The position numbers and the translations under genes are program-made. A stretch of DNA of 64,000 nt from CAXXOK01 sp035353615. Its GTDB lineage: Bacteria > Bacillota > Clostridia > Christensenellales > Aristaeellaceae. Shown in pieces: positions 8,337 to 16,847 of this stretch (position 1 is its first letter; each line of letters opens with the position of its first letter). The stretch lies in NCBI GenBank assembly GCA_035353615.1, contig DAOPZY010000002.1, forward strand, positions 62,001 to 126,000. The letters are read 5' to 3'. A model generated the notes under the pieces. The model did not search any database, was not told where the DNA came from, and saw only the letters and a program-made list of their open reading frames with translations.

Positions 8337-9224
8337 TCAGTCAACCCGCCTGCCGCCCCAGAAAAACAGCGCAACCGTCCCGGGCCCCGTATGGCTGCCA
8401 ATGGTGGTGCCCACATAGTTGATGATTACCTTGCCGTTCAGGTGGGGAAAGCTCGCCTCCACCAGCGAAGCGACCGCCTTTGCATCCTCCACGCAAGCCG
8501 ATTGGGAAATATAGCATTTGCCGGAATAATCCACGCCATCCACGGCGTTTTCAACCATCCGGTTCACAATTTCCTTGATGACCTTGTGCTTGGTGCGAAC
8601 CTTGGCCCGCGGTATCAGCCGCCCCTGATTGTCCATGTTCAGCAAGGGGCAGATGTTGAGCAGCTTGCCAAACATGCCGGCCGTTTTGGAAATGCGGCCG
8701 CCTTTGATGTAAAAGCTGAGGTCGGTGGAAAAAAACCAATGGTGCATTTCCAGCTTATGCGCCTCGACCCACTGATGCAGTTCATCCACGCCCATGCCCG
8801 AATCCCGCAGGTCGGCCAGCTTGTCCATCAGCAGCCCATAGCCGGACGATGCGCCCAGCGAATCCACAATGTAGATTTTCCGGTCCGGAAATTTCGCGGC
8901 AAGCGTTTCCTTGGCAATGGTTGCGGAATTGATGACGCCGGAAATCCCCGAGGAGAGCGTGACGTGGATAATATCCTTGCCGGCCTCTAAAAACTGGGTA
9001 AAATACGCCTCAAACTCCTCGGAGTTCACCTGCGAGGTGCTGGTTTCGGCGCCGTCCGCCATTTTGCGGTAAAACTCCTCAAAGGGCATGCTTTGCCCCA
9101 GATCGTCGGGCAACTGCACCCCGTCGAGGATGTAGTGAAAGCAGATAAAGTGAATATCCCGCTCCCGAAAATGTTCGACAGACAAATCCGCCGTAGAGCA
9201 GCAACTGAGGATGTAGTCGCTCAT
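8337..9224 (-). CDS. DegV family fatty-acid-binding protein
   Basis: DegV proteins bind fatty acids and, in Gram-positive FakAB systems, present them to the kinase FakA. The 295-residue product has the family's two-domain layout, with VTLSSGISGVINSA (ligand pocket), IVDSLGASSGYGLL and FYIKGGRISKTAGMFG. I chose the third ATG of a cluster (9224) because AAGGAAAG lies about 10 nt upstream; ATG 9233 and 9230 are too close to it. It is transcribed alone from a promoter at 9276-9304. No fakA gene is in the window. Confidence 0.9.
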   Translation of the reverse strand: MSDYILSCCSTADLSVEHFRERDIHFICFHYILDGVQLPDDLGQSMPFEEFYRKMADGAETSTSQVNSEEFEAYFTQFLEAGKDIIHVTLSSGISGVINSATIAKETLAAKFPDRKIYIVDSLGASSGYGLLMDKLADLRDSGMGVDELHQWVEAHKLEMHHWFFSTDLSFYIKGGRISKTAGMFGKLLNICPLLNMDNQGRLIPRAKVRTKHKVIKEIVNRMVENAVDGVDYSGKCYISQSACVEDAKAVASLVEASFPHLNGKVIINYVGTTIGSHTGPGTVALFFWGGRRVD

Positions 9225-9275
9225 CGTCATCATTCTTTCCTTGTAAAAAATGCGTTTCCTATGAAACACTGCTTC

Positions 9276-9304
9276 ATGATACCCGAAACAGCGTGAAAAT
9301 GCAA
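9276..9304 (-). promoter_or_regulatory. Promoter of the degV gene
   Basis: Read on the minus strand, TTGCAT is followed after 17 bp by TATCAT. The expected leader is about 45 nt, ending in the degV ribosome binding site. Confidence 0.55.
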
Positions 9305-9444
9305 TCATTTTGACATAAACCCTGTGAAAATACGGCCTATGCGCCGGATGAGCGGCAGCTTTCCATCAGCCGCCCTGCCACCCGCGTCCACCGCCTGCCA
9401 CGCGCCCAACGCCCGCGCCGCCCGGAGCGCGATTTCTGCGGCGA

Positions 9445-10395
9445 TTACGCCTCTGAGGTTACGCGCATTTCATACCGCTGCGCAAGCATCATGGGCCGGA
9501 ATGCAGGCGGCGGGAGCAGCGGAAGCCCCGTATGGCAGCGAAGCATAGCCTGCGTAAAATCATATCCCGCCAGCGCGCTAAACCCCACGCCGCCGGAAAA
9601 CCGGGGGTTCACCTCTAAAAAGAAGTATTCCTCCCCATGCGCGATAAATTCCATGTTCACTACGCCCACAAGGTTTGCGCACGCAAGGATGCGCTTGCAC
9701 ACCGCGTCCAGCTCGTGATTGGGACAGATTTCCACCGCCGTGCCAAGCCCATTGACTGTGCGCAGTCTTTCCCGCCGGGTCAGGGTTACGGCGGCGCCAA
9801 ACGCGTCCCGGGCGCAATCCACCGTGTAAATATCCCCTGTCAGGTAGGGCTGGAGGATGTAATCATCCCTCAGGCGCAAGGTTTGCATCAGCTGCTCCTG
9901 CGTGCGCGCCACCGCCTGCGCCTGGCTGCTGCGCCCGCGCACGGGCTTCAGGATCAGCGGGAAGGGCGTATCCGGCGGCAGCGTATCCGGCGTGTAGGTG
10001 GGGATCACGCGGCATACGCCGGCTTCGCCCAGCTCTTTGGCCATCCGGAGCTTATCGCGGCACAGGTCGGCCACCGCCGCGTCCGGGCAGCAGACCGTCG
10101 CGCCTTCGGCGGCAAACGCTTCCTTACGGGTGGATAGCACATCCACCTCCACATCCGTTAGCGGAATCACTAAATCCACACGGTGCCTGCGCACCGCGGC
10201 CAACAGGGCATTTGCGTAGGCTTCGGCGTCCGAAGCGAGCGGGACGTTCAAAAACACGTCCACATCGCCTGCGGTCACATTCCATGCCATGGGGTAAATA
10301 TCGCAGCCGATCACCCGATGGCCGGCCCCCTGCAAACTCAGCCGTACAGCGTTTGCGGACGCGGATCCGATAGCCGTTACCAGAACCGTGTGCAT
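9445..10395 (-). CDS. ATP-grasp domain protein (carbamoyl-phosphate-synthase-like)
   Basis: The 316-residue protein starts with a Rossmann-like pre-ATP-grasp domain (VLVTAIGSASANAVRLSL, residues 4-21). It then has an ATP-grasp fold with FPLILKPVRGRSS (ATP-binding lysine) and EYFFLEVNPRFSGG (Mg-binding Glu/Asn). Such enzymes ligate a carboxylate to an amine or similar group; small ones of this type are common in surface polysaccharide clusters. Here it follows flippase, aminotransferase and glycosyltransferase genes on the same strand, which supports a glycan-modifying role. The substrate cannot be read from the sequence. AAGGAGG precedes the ATG. Confidence 0.75.
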   Translation of the reverse strand: MHTVLVTAIGSASANAVRLSLQGAGHRVIGCDIYPMAWNVTAGDVDVFLNVPLASDAEAYANALLAAVRRHRVDLVIPLTDVEVDVLSTRKEAFAAEGATVCCPDAAVADLCRDKLRMAKELGEAGVCRVIPTYTPDTLPPDTPFPLILKPVRGRSSQAQAVARTQEQLMQTLRLRDDYILQPYLTGDIYTVDCARDAFGAAVTLTRRERLRTVNGLGTAVEICPNHELDAVCKRILACANLVGVVNMEFIAHGEEYFFLEVNPRFSGGVGFSALAGYDFTQAMLRCHTGLPLLPPPAFRPMMLAQRYEMRVTSEA

Positions 10396-10487
10396 GCGTT
10401 TTCCTCCTTACAGGAATGATAGATTGATGCTTAGTCAAATGGCCGCGCGCGTACGCGGTGTTTGCGGGGGATTCGCCTCCGCAAACC

Positions 10488-10905
10488 GACAAGGGCTTCC
10501 GCTTTTAACCCGGTTCCGCTGCGGCGGGGGTGAGCTTGTATCGAACCCATTTCATGCGCTGTGACCGCTCACCTCATAGCCCTTCGGGCTGTTCGCTCGC
10601 TTTGGTTTTGAACGCTGTGGCATTGGTCTGAGGCTCCGTCCCAAACCCCGGCAGTGGCTTCGCCCCTGCGCCCTGACAAGGGCTTTCGCCCTTGACCCGG
10701 TTCCGCTGCGGCGGGGGATGAGCTTGTATGGACCCATGTCATGCGCTGTGGCCGCTCACCTCATAGCCCTTCGGGCTGTTCGCTCGCTTGTGAGCTTCAC
10801 GCTGTGGCGTTGGGCTTGGTGCTCCGCCCCAAACCCCGGCAGAGGCTTCGCCCCTGCACCCTGACAAGGGCTTCCGCCCTTGTCCCGGTTCCGCTGCGGC
10901 GGGGG
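10488..10905 (+). repeat. Intergenic repeat family: partial plus two direct copies
   Basis: A truncated 3' end (10488-10530) is followed by two full copies (10565-10717 and 10752-10905) with a step of 187 bp. Both contain the palindrome TAGCCCTTCGGGCTG, hairpins CAAGGGCTTTCGCCCTTG or its variant, and the end GTTCCGCTGCGGCGGGGG. The block separates the flippase gene from the ATP-grasp gene. Confidence 0.85.
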
Positions 10906-10917
10906 CTTAGATATCTC

Positions 10918-12369
10918 CTATGCTCGGTTGCGCAGGGCTTTAACCATGTCCAGCATGGCGGTGTAGGCTTCCGGCTTCACCGCTAGGGAAAGCCCCGCGT
11001 ACACCGCAACCCCCACGGCTGTTTGCACCAGCAGCAGCGGCAAATTGCCCAGCGGCAGTTGCCCGGCCGCCCACACCGTAACGCCCATGACGGCCGTAAG
11101 CCACAGTGAGGGCAGCAAATCCTTCACCTGCTCCAGATAGCGGTAATGCAGCAGCCGCTTATTGGGCGCGGCGTTCACAAAGGTTGCGATCAGCGTGCTC
11201 AGAACGCTGCCCGCCGCAATCACCTGCACGCTGTGAAAGCAAAACATCGTAATAGCCAAAATCACAAGCCCATACGCCTTTTTGATAATTTCCAGCTTCA
11301 AAAACACATCGCTGCGCCCCAGCGCGTTAATCGCCTGCAAATTGGTGGTATGCACGGGATAAAACGCAAAATCCGCACAGCAGATCCAGATGAACGGCAC
11401 GCAAGGCAGCCACTTATCGGTCAGCAACAGGCTCACCAGAGGCCGGGCCACCAGCGCCAGCCCTGCCATCAGCGGAAACACCAGATAGGAGGAAACCATG
11501 ATCGTGCGCCGCATCATGGTTTTCAACAGCTCGCGCCGTTCCTGCTCGCCAGCAAACAGCGGCAGCATCACGCTCTGAATGGAACCGTTGACGCTGTTCA
11601 TCAGGGTTTCGGGAAACAGCCTGCCCCGGTTATAAAACCCAAGCTGATCCTTGCTGAACTGCTTGCCGATAATCAGCGGCCGCAAATTGTCATAGACCGT
11701 TTCAATCAGGCTGGAAAGCAGCAATTTCCAGCCAAACGAAAACAGCGTCTTTACCCTTTGCCAGGAATACAACAGCCGGGGCCGCCAATCCACCGTAATC
11801 AGCAAAATCATGCAGAGCGCCAGCTGATTGGCCAGCTGCTGGCCAATCATCGCCCACGCGCCCATGCCGGCAAACGCCATGGAAATACCCACCGCGCCGG
11901 AAATCAGGTTGGCAACGATGCTGGCCACCATCAGCTTGTGGAAAGCCATACGGCGCGCAATCACGGCCTGCTGCACGGAGTTGAGCGCGCCGGGCAGCAG
12001 CACCAGCGCAAGCACGCGCAACAGCGCGGTCAGCTCCGGCTGGGCATACCCGGCCGCGATGGCCGGCGCGGCAAACCAGAGGATGCCATAGCACCCGCCC
12101 GCGATGCCCAGGCTCAGATAGAACACGCTGGACAGATCGGTTTCATCCACTTCCAGCCGTTGGATCAGCGCGGTGTTCAGCCCGCTTTGCACAAACACGC
12201 GGGAAATGTTCACAAAAACCATCAACAGGGTCAGCACCCCGTAATCCTCGGGGGCCAAAAGGCGGGCCAGCACAATGCCCACCAGGAAGGAGATGCCCTG
12301 CGTGCCTACGCTTTCCGCAAACTTGAACAGGAAGGACTTACCCGCCGTTCGTTTTTTGGTTTCGCTCAA
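10918..12369 (-). CDS. Oligosaccharide flippase (Wzx/MOP superfamily)
   Basis: This is a polytopic membrane protein of 483 residues with 12-14 predicted hydrophobic segments. FAESVGTQGISFLVGIVLA and LLAPEDYGVLTLLMVFVN near the N-terminus are typical of the Polysacc_synt_3 family. It would flip lipid-linked glycan repeat units across the membrane. I set the start at TTG 12369 because AAAGGAGA lies 7 nt before it; the open frame upstream to 12498 is rich in Arg, Gln and His and looks non-coding. The neighbours (aminotransferase, glycosyltransferase, ATP-grasp) support surface glycan export. No polymerase (Wzy) gene is visible. Confidence 0.85.
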   Translation of the reverse strand: MSETKKRTAGKSFLFKFAESVGTQGISFLVGIVLARLLAPEDYGVLTLLMVFVNISRVFVQSGLNTALIQRLEVDETDLSSVFYLSLGIAGGCYGILWFAAPAIAAGYAQPELTALLRVLALVLLPGALNSVQQAVIARRMAFHKLMVASIVANLISGAVGISMAFAGMGAWAMIGQQLANQLALCMILLITVDWRPRLLYSWQRVKTLFSFGWKLLLSSLIETVYDNLRPLIIGKQFSKDQLGFYNRGRLFPETLMNSVNGSIQSVMLPLFAGEQERRELLKTMMRRTIMVSSYLVFPLMAGLALVARPLVSLLLTDKWLPCVPFIWICCADFAFYPVHTTNLQAINALGRSDVFLKLEIIKKAYGLVILAITMFCFHSVQVIAAGSVLSTLIATFVNAAPNKRLLHYRYLEQVKDLLPSLWLTAVMGVTVWAAGQLPLGNLPLLLVQTAVGVAVYAGLSLAVKPEAYTAMLDMVKALRNRA

Positions 12370-12622
12370 ATGCTTTCTCCTTTGCTTTGTAAGGGGTTGG
12401 TGCGGTCCGGTGTGGACGGTCGAATGCCGCTGGGCCTGTTGGGCCGCGACGGCGCGCGGGGGATTGCGCTCACCGGGCCGGTAACGCGTTACAACCAAAA
12501 CGCGTAGCGGCGGTTCAGGCGCAAGCGGGGCTGCGTTCAGCGACGTGCCTGCGCAAACGCATCAGCGGAAGCGTCCCCGGCCTCCGGTCGCCCGATACGG
12601 GCACGGAGCGCGCCCCACACAG

Positions 12623-13708
12623 CTATTCGCCCAGCACAAGATCGCAGATGCGTTCCACATCCGCAATTGCCAGATCGGCGTATAGGGGCAGGGTGAGCAC
12701 GCGCTCGCTCAGGGCTTTCGCCACGGGGGTCGCGTTGGGGTCAAACCGTCCGGCGTAACATTCAAACGCGGGCGTAATGGGGTAAAAATACTTGCGCGCG
12801 TAAATATTCTGCGCGGCCAGGGCCGCGAACACCTCGTCGCGGGTTTTGCTGAAGCCGTCGAACACAACCGGGAAGTAGGAGGCGTTATCCCCCTCGCGCT
12901 CCGCGCACAGGGTGATGCCGGGCACGCCCGTCAGTCGCCTGCGATAGGCGGCGCAAACGGCGCGGCGCTTTCCCATCTCCTGTTCCAGATGCCGCAGATT
13001 GCATAACCCCATGGCCGCCTGAAACTCGTTCATTTTGGCATTGCCGCCCACGGATACGGTCGTTTCCGGGCCGGTGATGCCAAAGTTGCGCTCCAGCTTG
13101 AGCGCTTCGGCCAGCGCGGGGTCGCGGCAAACGACCGCGCCGCCCTCCACGGTGTGGAAAACCTTGGTGGCATGAAAGCTGAACATGGCCGCGTCCCCAA
13201 AGGCGGCGGCGCTTTTACCACGGCAGGTTGCGCCAAAGGCGTGCGCCGCGTCATAAAGCACCTTTAGCCCATGCCGGTCGGCGATGGTCTGAATCGCGTC
13301 CACATCGCAGTAGTTGCCGTACACGTGCACAGGCACGATGGCGGTGGTGCGTTCGGTAATATGCGCCTCCAAAAGCGCCGGGTTCAGGGTGTAATCGCCG
13401 GGGCGGATATCCGCAAACACGGGCGTACAGCCGCAGCGGACCAGCGCGTGCGTTGTGGAGGCAAACGTGAACGGGGTGGTAATCACCTCGCCGCTCAGCC
13501 CCATGGCGCGGATGGCGGCTTCCAGCGCAAGATGGCCGTTGGAAAACAGCACCACGTTTTGCACATCCAGAAGCCGGCCGAGGGCGGCTTCCAGCGCAAG
13601 GGCCTTTTCGCCGTTGTTGGTCAGCCAATGGCTGTCCCAAAGGCCGCGAATTTCTTCACAGTACTCCTCAAAGGGCGGCATGGAGCTTCGGGCCACATTG
13701 ATTCGCAT
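12623..13708 (-). CDS. DegT/DnrJ/EryC1/StrS family sugar aminotransferase
   Basis: This is a PLP enzyme of 361 residues that aminates a nucleotide-linked keto sugar, giving aminosugars for surface glycans. The motifs are VVLFSNGHLALEAAI, VPVHVYGNYCD, VLYDAAHAFGA (Asp153) and FSFHATKVFHTVEGG with the Schiff-base lysine Lys182. The overall form resembles 4-amino-4,6-dideoxyglucose synthases such as VioA/DesV, but the exact sugar is not determined. AGAAGG lies about 11 nt before the ATG. It is upstream of the flippase gene on the same strand, with about 250 bp between the coding regions. Confidence 0.88.
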   Translation of the reverse strand: MRINVARSSMPPFEEYCEEIRGLWDSHWLTNNGEKALALEAALGRLLDVQNVVLFSNGHLALEAAIRAMGLSGEVITTPFTFASTTHALVRCGCTPVFADIRPGDYTLNPALLEAHITERTTAIVPVHVYGNYCDVDAIQTIADRHGLKVLYDAAHAFGATCRGKSAAAFGDAAMFSFHATKVFHTVEGGAVVCRDPALAEALKLERNFGITGPETTVSVGGNAKMNEFQAAMGLCNLRHLEQEMGKRRAVCAAYRRRLTGVPGITLCAEREGDNASYFPVVFDGFSKTRDEVFAALAAQNIYARKYFYPITPAFECYAGRFDPNATPVAKALSERVLTLPLYADLAIADVERICDLVLGE

Positions 13709-13859
13709 ACGGGTTGACCTTCTCTCTGTTGTAGGGTGCGCGCCGCTCCCATCGGTTTGTCCGCAAGCGGTTATACCAAGCGGACGGCTATGGTTTGGCG
13801 CATGGCGCCCATGGCATCGCCGGATGGGCGTTGCCCGCCCGTTGGCAGCTGTTGGGGGG

Positions 13860-14849
13860 TCAGGCGCGGCGCAGCAGGCGTTTCACCTTGTAAAAAGCGC
13901 TTTCGGGAAGCGCGGCTTTGAGCAGGCATTTCAACCGCCGGGCAAGCGGAAGCTTCCCAAAGGCGCGCCGGGCCTCGGGCTGCCGCAACAGCCCAAACGA
14001 GGGCGCGGCTTCCCACAGCACCCGGTACTGCGCGTCCGCCAGCGTTTGCAGGGCGGCGCGCCACCGGCCCTGCGTAAAACAATCGACTGATTGAAGCATC
14101 CGCAACGTTTGCTCGCAACGCAGGCGGGTTTTCTGCGCGGCTTCCGCGCCCCACCCCGCCATGGCAGAGCTGGCGGCGTTTAACCGGTACAGGCAGGTAA
14201 ACGCGTGCAGGTACACGGCTTCGCCCGCGCCGGTCAGCAACAGCTTCAGCCGCAAATCGCCGTTTGGGCAGGGCGACAGCAGCCATTCCCGCGGAATGCT
14301 CTCCAGAGCGCTGCGCGGAAACAGGAACGACGCGGTCGGGATAAACGTAAGCCGCGCGATCTCCTCCAAATTCAGGGTTCGCGTCCGGGGGATGTAATAA
14401 GCCGCTTCCTCCGGGTAGTACGGCACAAACGCCCGGTCGGGCGCGGCTCCGCTCATGTCGCGCACCGTGCCGTTGGTGAAGCAGAAGGTTGCCCCCGGAT
14501 GGGCCTTTATGCACTCGATCTGTTTTTGCAGCTTGTGCGGGTCCGTCCATTCGTCATCCCCTTCGCACAGCGCGATGTACTCGCCGCGCGCGCGGGGAAA
14601 GTTGAACGTCGCGTCCATCGCCGTACCCTTGCGGTATTGGTTTTCCGTTTCAAACAGGGGAAAGACCGTATCCGGGTATTGCGCGGCGTACCGGCGGAGG
14701 ATCGCCTCCGTGCCGTCGGTGGAAGCGTCGTCATGCACCAGAATTTCGATGGGCACATCCGCCCGCTGGGCCAGAAAGCTTTCCAGCGCCCCGGCAATGG
14801 TGGCGGCATGGTTGTAGGTCACACAGCAAATGCTAACAAGCGGCGGCAT
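13860..14849 (-). CDS. Family 2 glycosyltransferase
   Basis: The 329-residue GT-A fold protein begins VSICCVTYNHAATIAGAL, followed by EILVHDDASTDGTEAIL (nucleotide-binding aspartates) and LCEGDDEWTDPHKLQKQ (the acceptor-side ED/DD motif). It has no long hydrophobic segment, so it should be cytosolic or peripheral. The start at 14849 is fixed by AAGGAGG; the open frame further upstream is arginine-rich and lacks a binding site. It probably adds a sugar to the lipid-linked glycan handled by the adjacent flippase. Confidence 0.88.
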   Translation of the reverse strand: MPPLVSICCVTYNHAATIAGALESFLAQRADVPIEILVHDDASTDGTEAILRRYAAQYPDTVFPLFETENQYRKGTAMDATFNFPRARGEYIALCEGDDEWTDPHKLQKQIECIKAHPGATFCFTNGTVRDMSGAAPDRAFVPYYPEEAAYYIPRTRTLNLEEIARLTFIPTASFLFPRSALESIPREWLLSPCPNGDLRLKLLLTGAGEAVYLHAFTCLYRLNAASSAMAGWGAEAAQKTRLRCEQTLRMLQSVDCFTQGRWRAALQTLADAQYRVLWEAAPSFGLLRQPEARRAFGKLPLARRLKCLLKAALPESAFYKVKRLLRRA

Positions 14850-14987
14850 GCGATCCCTCCTTCCGTGTAGGGTAAGCCGGTCTGCAATGGGTTCTGCGCA
14901 GGCAAGCCGTTCTCCTGTGCGTGCGCAAACCTTTCGGCCCCGGCGCGGCATACCGGGGACACGGTGAACGCCAAGGCCCGCTTGCCG

Positions 14988-15872
14988 TTATAACAGAAGC
15001 GCCAGCGTGCCCGCAACCAGCAAAAACAGGCCCACCCCGGCGCGCGCCGTGAGCCTTTCGCCAAATACAATGCGGGAAAACGCGATGCTGACCAAAATGC
15101 TCAGCTTGTCAATCGGCACCACCACGCTGGCAGGCCCAAGCTGCAACGCCCGATAGTAGCACAGCCACGAGCCACCCGTCGCAATCCCGCTCAGCGCCAA
15201 AAACAGGTAACTTCTGCGGTCCAGCGTGGCGACCGCATGCTGCTTGCCACGCGCAAACACAATCGCCCACGCCAGCCCCAGCACCACGGCGGTGCGGATG
15301 GCCGTGCCAAGGGTCGAGTTCACATTTTCAATGCCGATTTTGCCCAGAATGCTGGTCAGGCTCGCAAAAATGGCGGAACCCAACGCATAGAGCAGCCACG
15401 CCGGGCGTTTGCCGTTGGCCGGCGCTTCCGCGGCGTTCCCCGCCGCCGGCGCGGGCTTGCGCTGCACCATCAAAAACGCGCCCAGACCGATCAACGCCAT
15501 CGCCACGCCTTTGAGCGGCGTAAGCGCCTCGCCCAAAAGCAGGAAAGCCAGCAGCATTGTGAGCACAGTGGAGGATTTGTCGATCGGCGTTACTTTATTG
15601 ATGTCCCCCAATTGAAGCGCGCGAAAATAGCAAAGCCAGGAGCCGCCTGTCGCCAGGCCGCTGAGCACCAAAAACAGCCATGTGTGCGCGTCTACCGCCC
15701 CAAGCCCGCCGATGCTGCCCGTGATCCACGCCATCAGCCACGAAAACAGCAAAACGACAATCGTTCGCAGCGCCGTCGCCACATCGCTATCCGTGTTCCG
15801 GATCCCTATTTTGGCCAGAATGGCCGTCAGCCCGGCAAACAGGGCCGAGCCAAAAGCAAAAAGCACCCACAT
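14988..15872 (-). CDS. EamA/DMT family transporter
   Basis: The 294-residue protein has ten hydrophobic segments in two EamA repeats. The two halves share near-identical elements: LTAILAKIGI / LTSILGKIGI, then SGLATGGSWLCYFRALQLG / SGIATGGSWLCYYRALQLG and VTPIDKSS / VVPIDKLS. Members export metabolites or carry nucleotide-sugar-like compounds. I prefer ATG 15872 (MWVLFAFGS), about 10 nt after AAAGGAG; the ATG nine bases earlier is too close to it. The substrate is unknown; its place beside glycan genes may or may not be meaningful. Confidence 0.88.
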   Translation of the reverse strand: MWVLFAFGSALFAGLTAILAKIGIRNTDSDVATALRTIVVLLFSWLMAWITGSIGGLGAVDAHTWLFLVLSGLATGGSWLCYFRALQLGDINKVTPIDKSSTVLTMLLAFLLLGEALTPLKGVAMALIGLGAFLMVQRKPAPAAGNAAEAPANGKRPAWLLYALGSAIFASLTSILGKIGIENVNSTLGTAIRTAVVLGLAWAIVFARGKQHAVATLDRRSYLFLALSGIATGGSWLCYYRALQLGPASVVVPIDKLSILVSIAFSRIVFGERLTARAGVGLFLLVAGTLALLL

Positions 15873-16154
15873 TGCACACATGCTCCTTTGCCGATAAAAC
15901 CTGAAGCCCGGGTGGAAACCGGTCGCCGCAGTAGAGTCTGTCCGCCCATCCGTACCGGCGGAACGCACCTGAAATCGCGTTGCCTCAAGAGGCGCGCGCA
16001 GTACCGGCTAACGCCCTGCAAACGCGCCGCCTGCGGCAGGGCAGGGAACGCATTCTGCGGCCACAGGATGATGCTCGAATGGGGATCAGCCCGGCGTTCC
16101 TCAGCAACGCCCGGCTTTACGGCAATCCGTGAAGGCCCGTGCTAAAAGCCCCCG
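15873..16154. other. Intergenic stretch upstream of the EamA gene
   Basis: About 280 bases between the EamA start and the tRNA terminator. I see no credible gene and no clear promoter in it. Confidence 0.4.
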
Positions 16155-16188
16155 AAAAAAAAGGAAAGCCGCCCCGCAGGGCAGCCCT
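16155..16188 (-). terminator. Terminator of tRNA-Leu
   Basis: On the minus strand a GC-rich stem (GGGCTGCC / GGCGGCTT, with G-U pairs) just after the tRNA is followed by TTCC and eight T residues (16155-16162). This is a good intrinsic terminator. Confidence 0.65.
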
Positions 16189-16194
16189 CGCCTG

Positions 16195-16276
16195 TGGTGC
16201 GGGCAGCGGGACTTGAACCCGCACGCCGGAGCGAAGGATTTTAAGTCCTTTGTGTCTGCCATTCCACCATGCCCAC
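16195..16276 (-). tRNA. tRNA-Leu (anticodon TAA)
   Basis: The minus strand folds as a class II tRNA. The acceptor stem is GTGGGCA / TGCCCGC with one G-U pair, and the D-arm includes GGTGGAATGGCAGAC. The anticodon stem AAGGA / TCCTT encloses loop CTTAAAA (anticodon TAA), and there is a variable arm CGCTCCGGCG. The T-arm is GCGGG-TTCAAGT-CCCGC, with discriminator A. CCA is encoded at the 3' end (16195-16197). Its own promoter and terminator flank it, so it is a single-gene transcript. Confidence 0.95.
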
Positions 16277-16288
16277 CGCACAGAAGGT

Positions 16289-16317
16289 ATCATACCACGG
16301 AACCGGTTTGCCGTCAA
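16289..16317 (-). promoter_or_regulatory. Promoter of tRNA-Leu
   Basis: On the minus strand TTGACG is followed after 17 bp by TATGAT, with a TGG extended -10. The 5' end of the tRNA lies about 12 nt downstream of the -10. Confidence 0.75.
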
Positions 16318-16360
16318 TCTTTGCCACCCATCCCGTGGCCCTTCGGGCCTCGGCTTCTGA

Positions 16361-16402
16361 AAACCCTCGCCGCGGCGAAAAGGGGTCAAGGGCAAAGCTT
16401 TT
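16361..16402 (-). repeat. Fragment of the dispersed repeat
   Basis: ACCCTCGCCGCGGCGAAAAG and GGTCAAGGGCAAAGC match the 3' terminus of the 10.6/22.4/61 kb repeat family in reverse orientation. The rest of the unit is missing. Confidence 0.6.
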
Positions 16403-16632
16403 ATAAGTCAACGGGCAAAACCCTTTGCTCGCCAAAGGGCTTATCGGGCAACCCGTTCAACGTGAGCGTCACGGTTGCCCAAGGCACAATGCGGCGTGGC
16501 TTGCAGGCTCAGTTCGCTTTGGCGGCGGCAGCTTTTCAGGCGGTTCGCCCGCTTGCAGGGTTAGCGCGTGGCGTTACGGTCGGGGTCGCCCAAGCCTGTC
16601 GGGTGCATAACCACTGCACGCTGTCAGGGGTT

Positions 16633-16838
16633 TGCGCCCTCGCACCGGTTTTCGCTACGGCCTGGGATTGGGCATAGCTCGGTTTGTGCCCTCGACCCGC
16701 CGTCTGTTGCGGCAAGAGGTAGGAATGCTTCACTTGCGCCCTCGACACGGCGTTCGTCACGGCAAGACGATGGATGGCGCGTCGTTTGCGCCCTCGCATC
16801 GGTTTTTTCCGCAACGAGGGGGTCATTCGCTCCCCCAT
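16633..16838 (+). repeat. Four worn ~51-bp tandem repeats, 3' module of the dispersed repeat
   Basis: The motif TGCGCCCTCG (once TGTGCCCTCG) recurs at 16633, 16685, 16735 and 16787, with steps of 52, 50 and 52 bp. Each is followed by a CCGG/CGG-rich stretch like GCACCGGTTTTCGCTACGGC. This matches a diverged form of the repeat family's end, TTCGCCCTTGACCCGGTTCC. Together with 16403-16632, which holds no recognisable gene, this fills the gap between the tRNA promoter and the MacB-like permease. Confidence 0.6.
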
Positions 16839-16847
16839 CGCCGGTCC

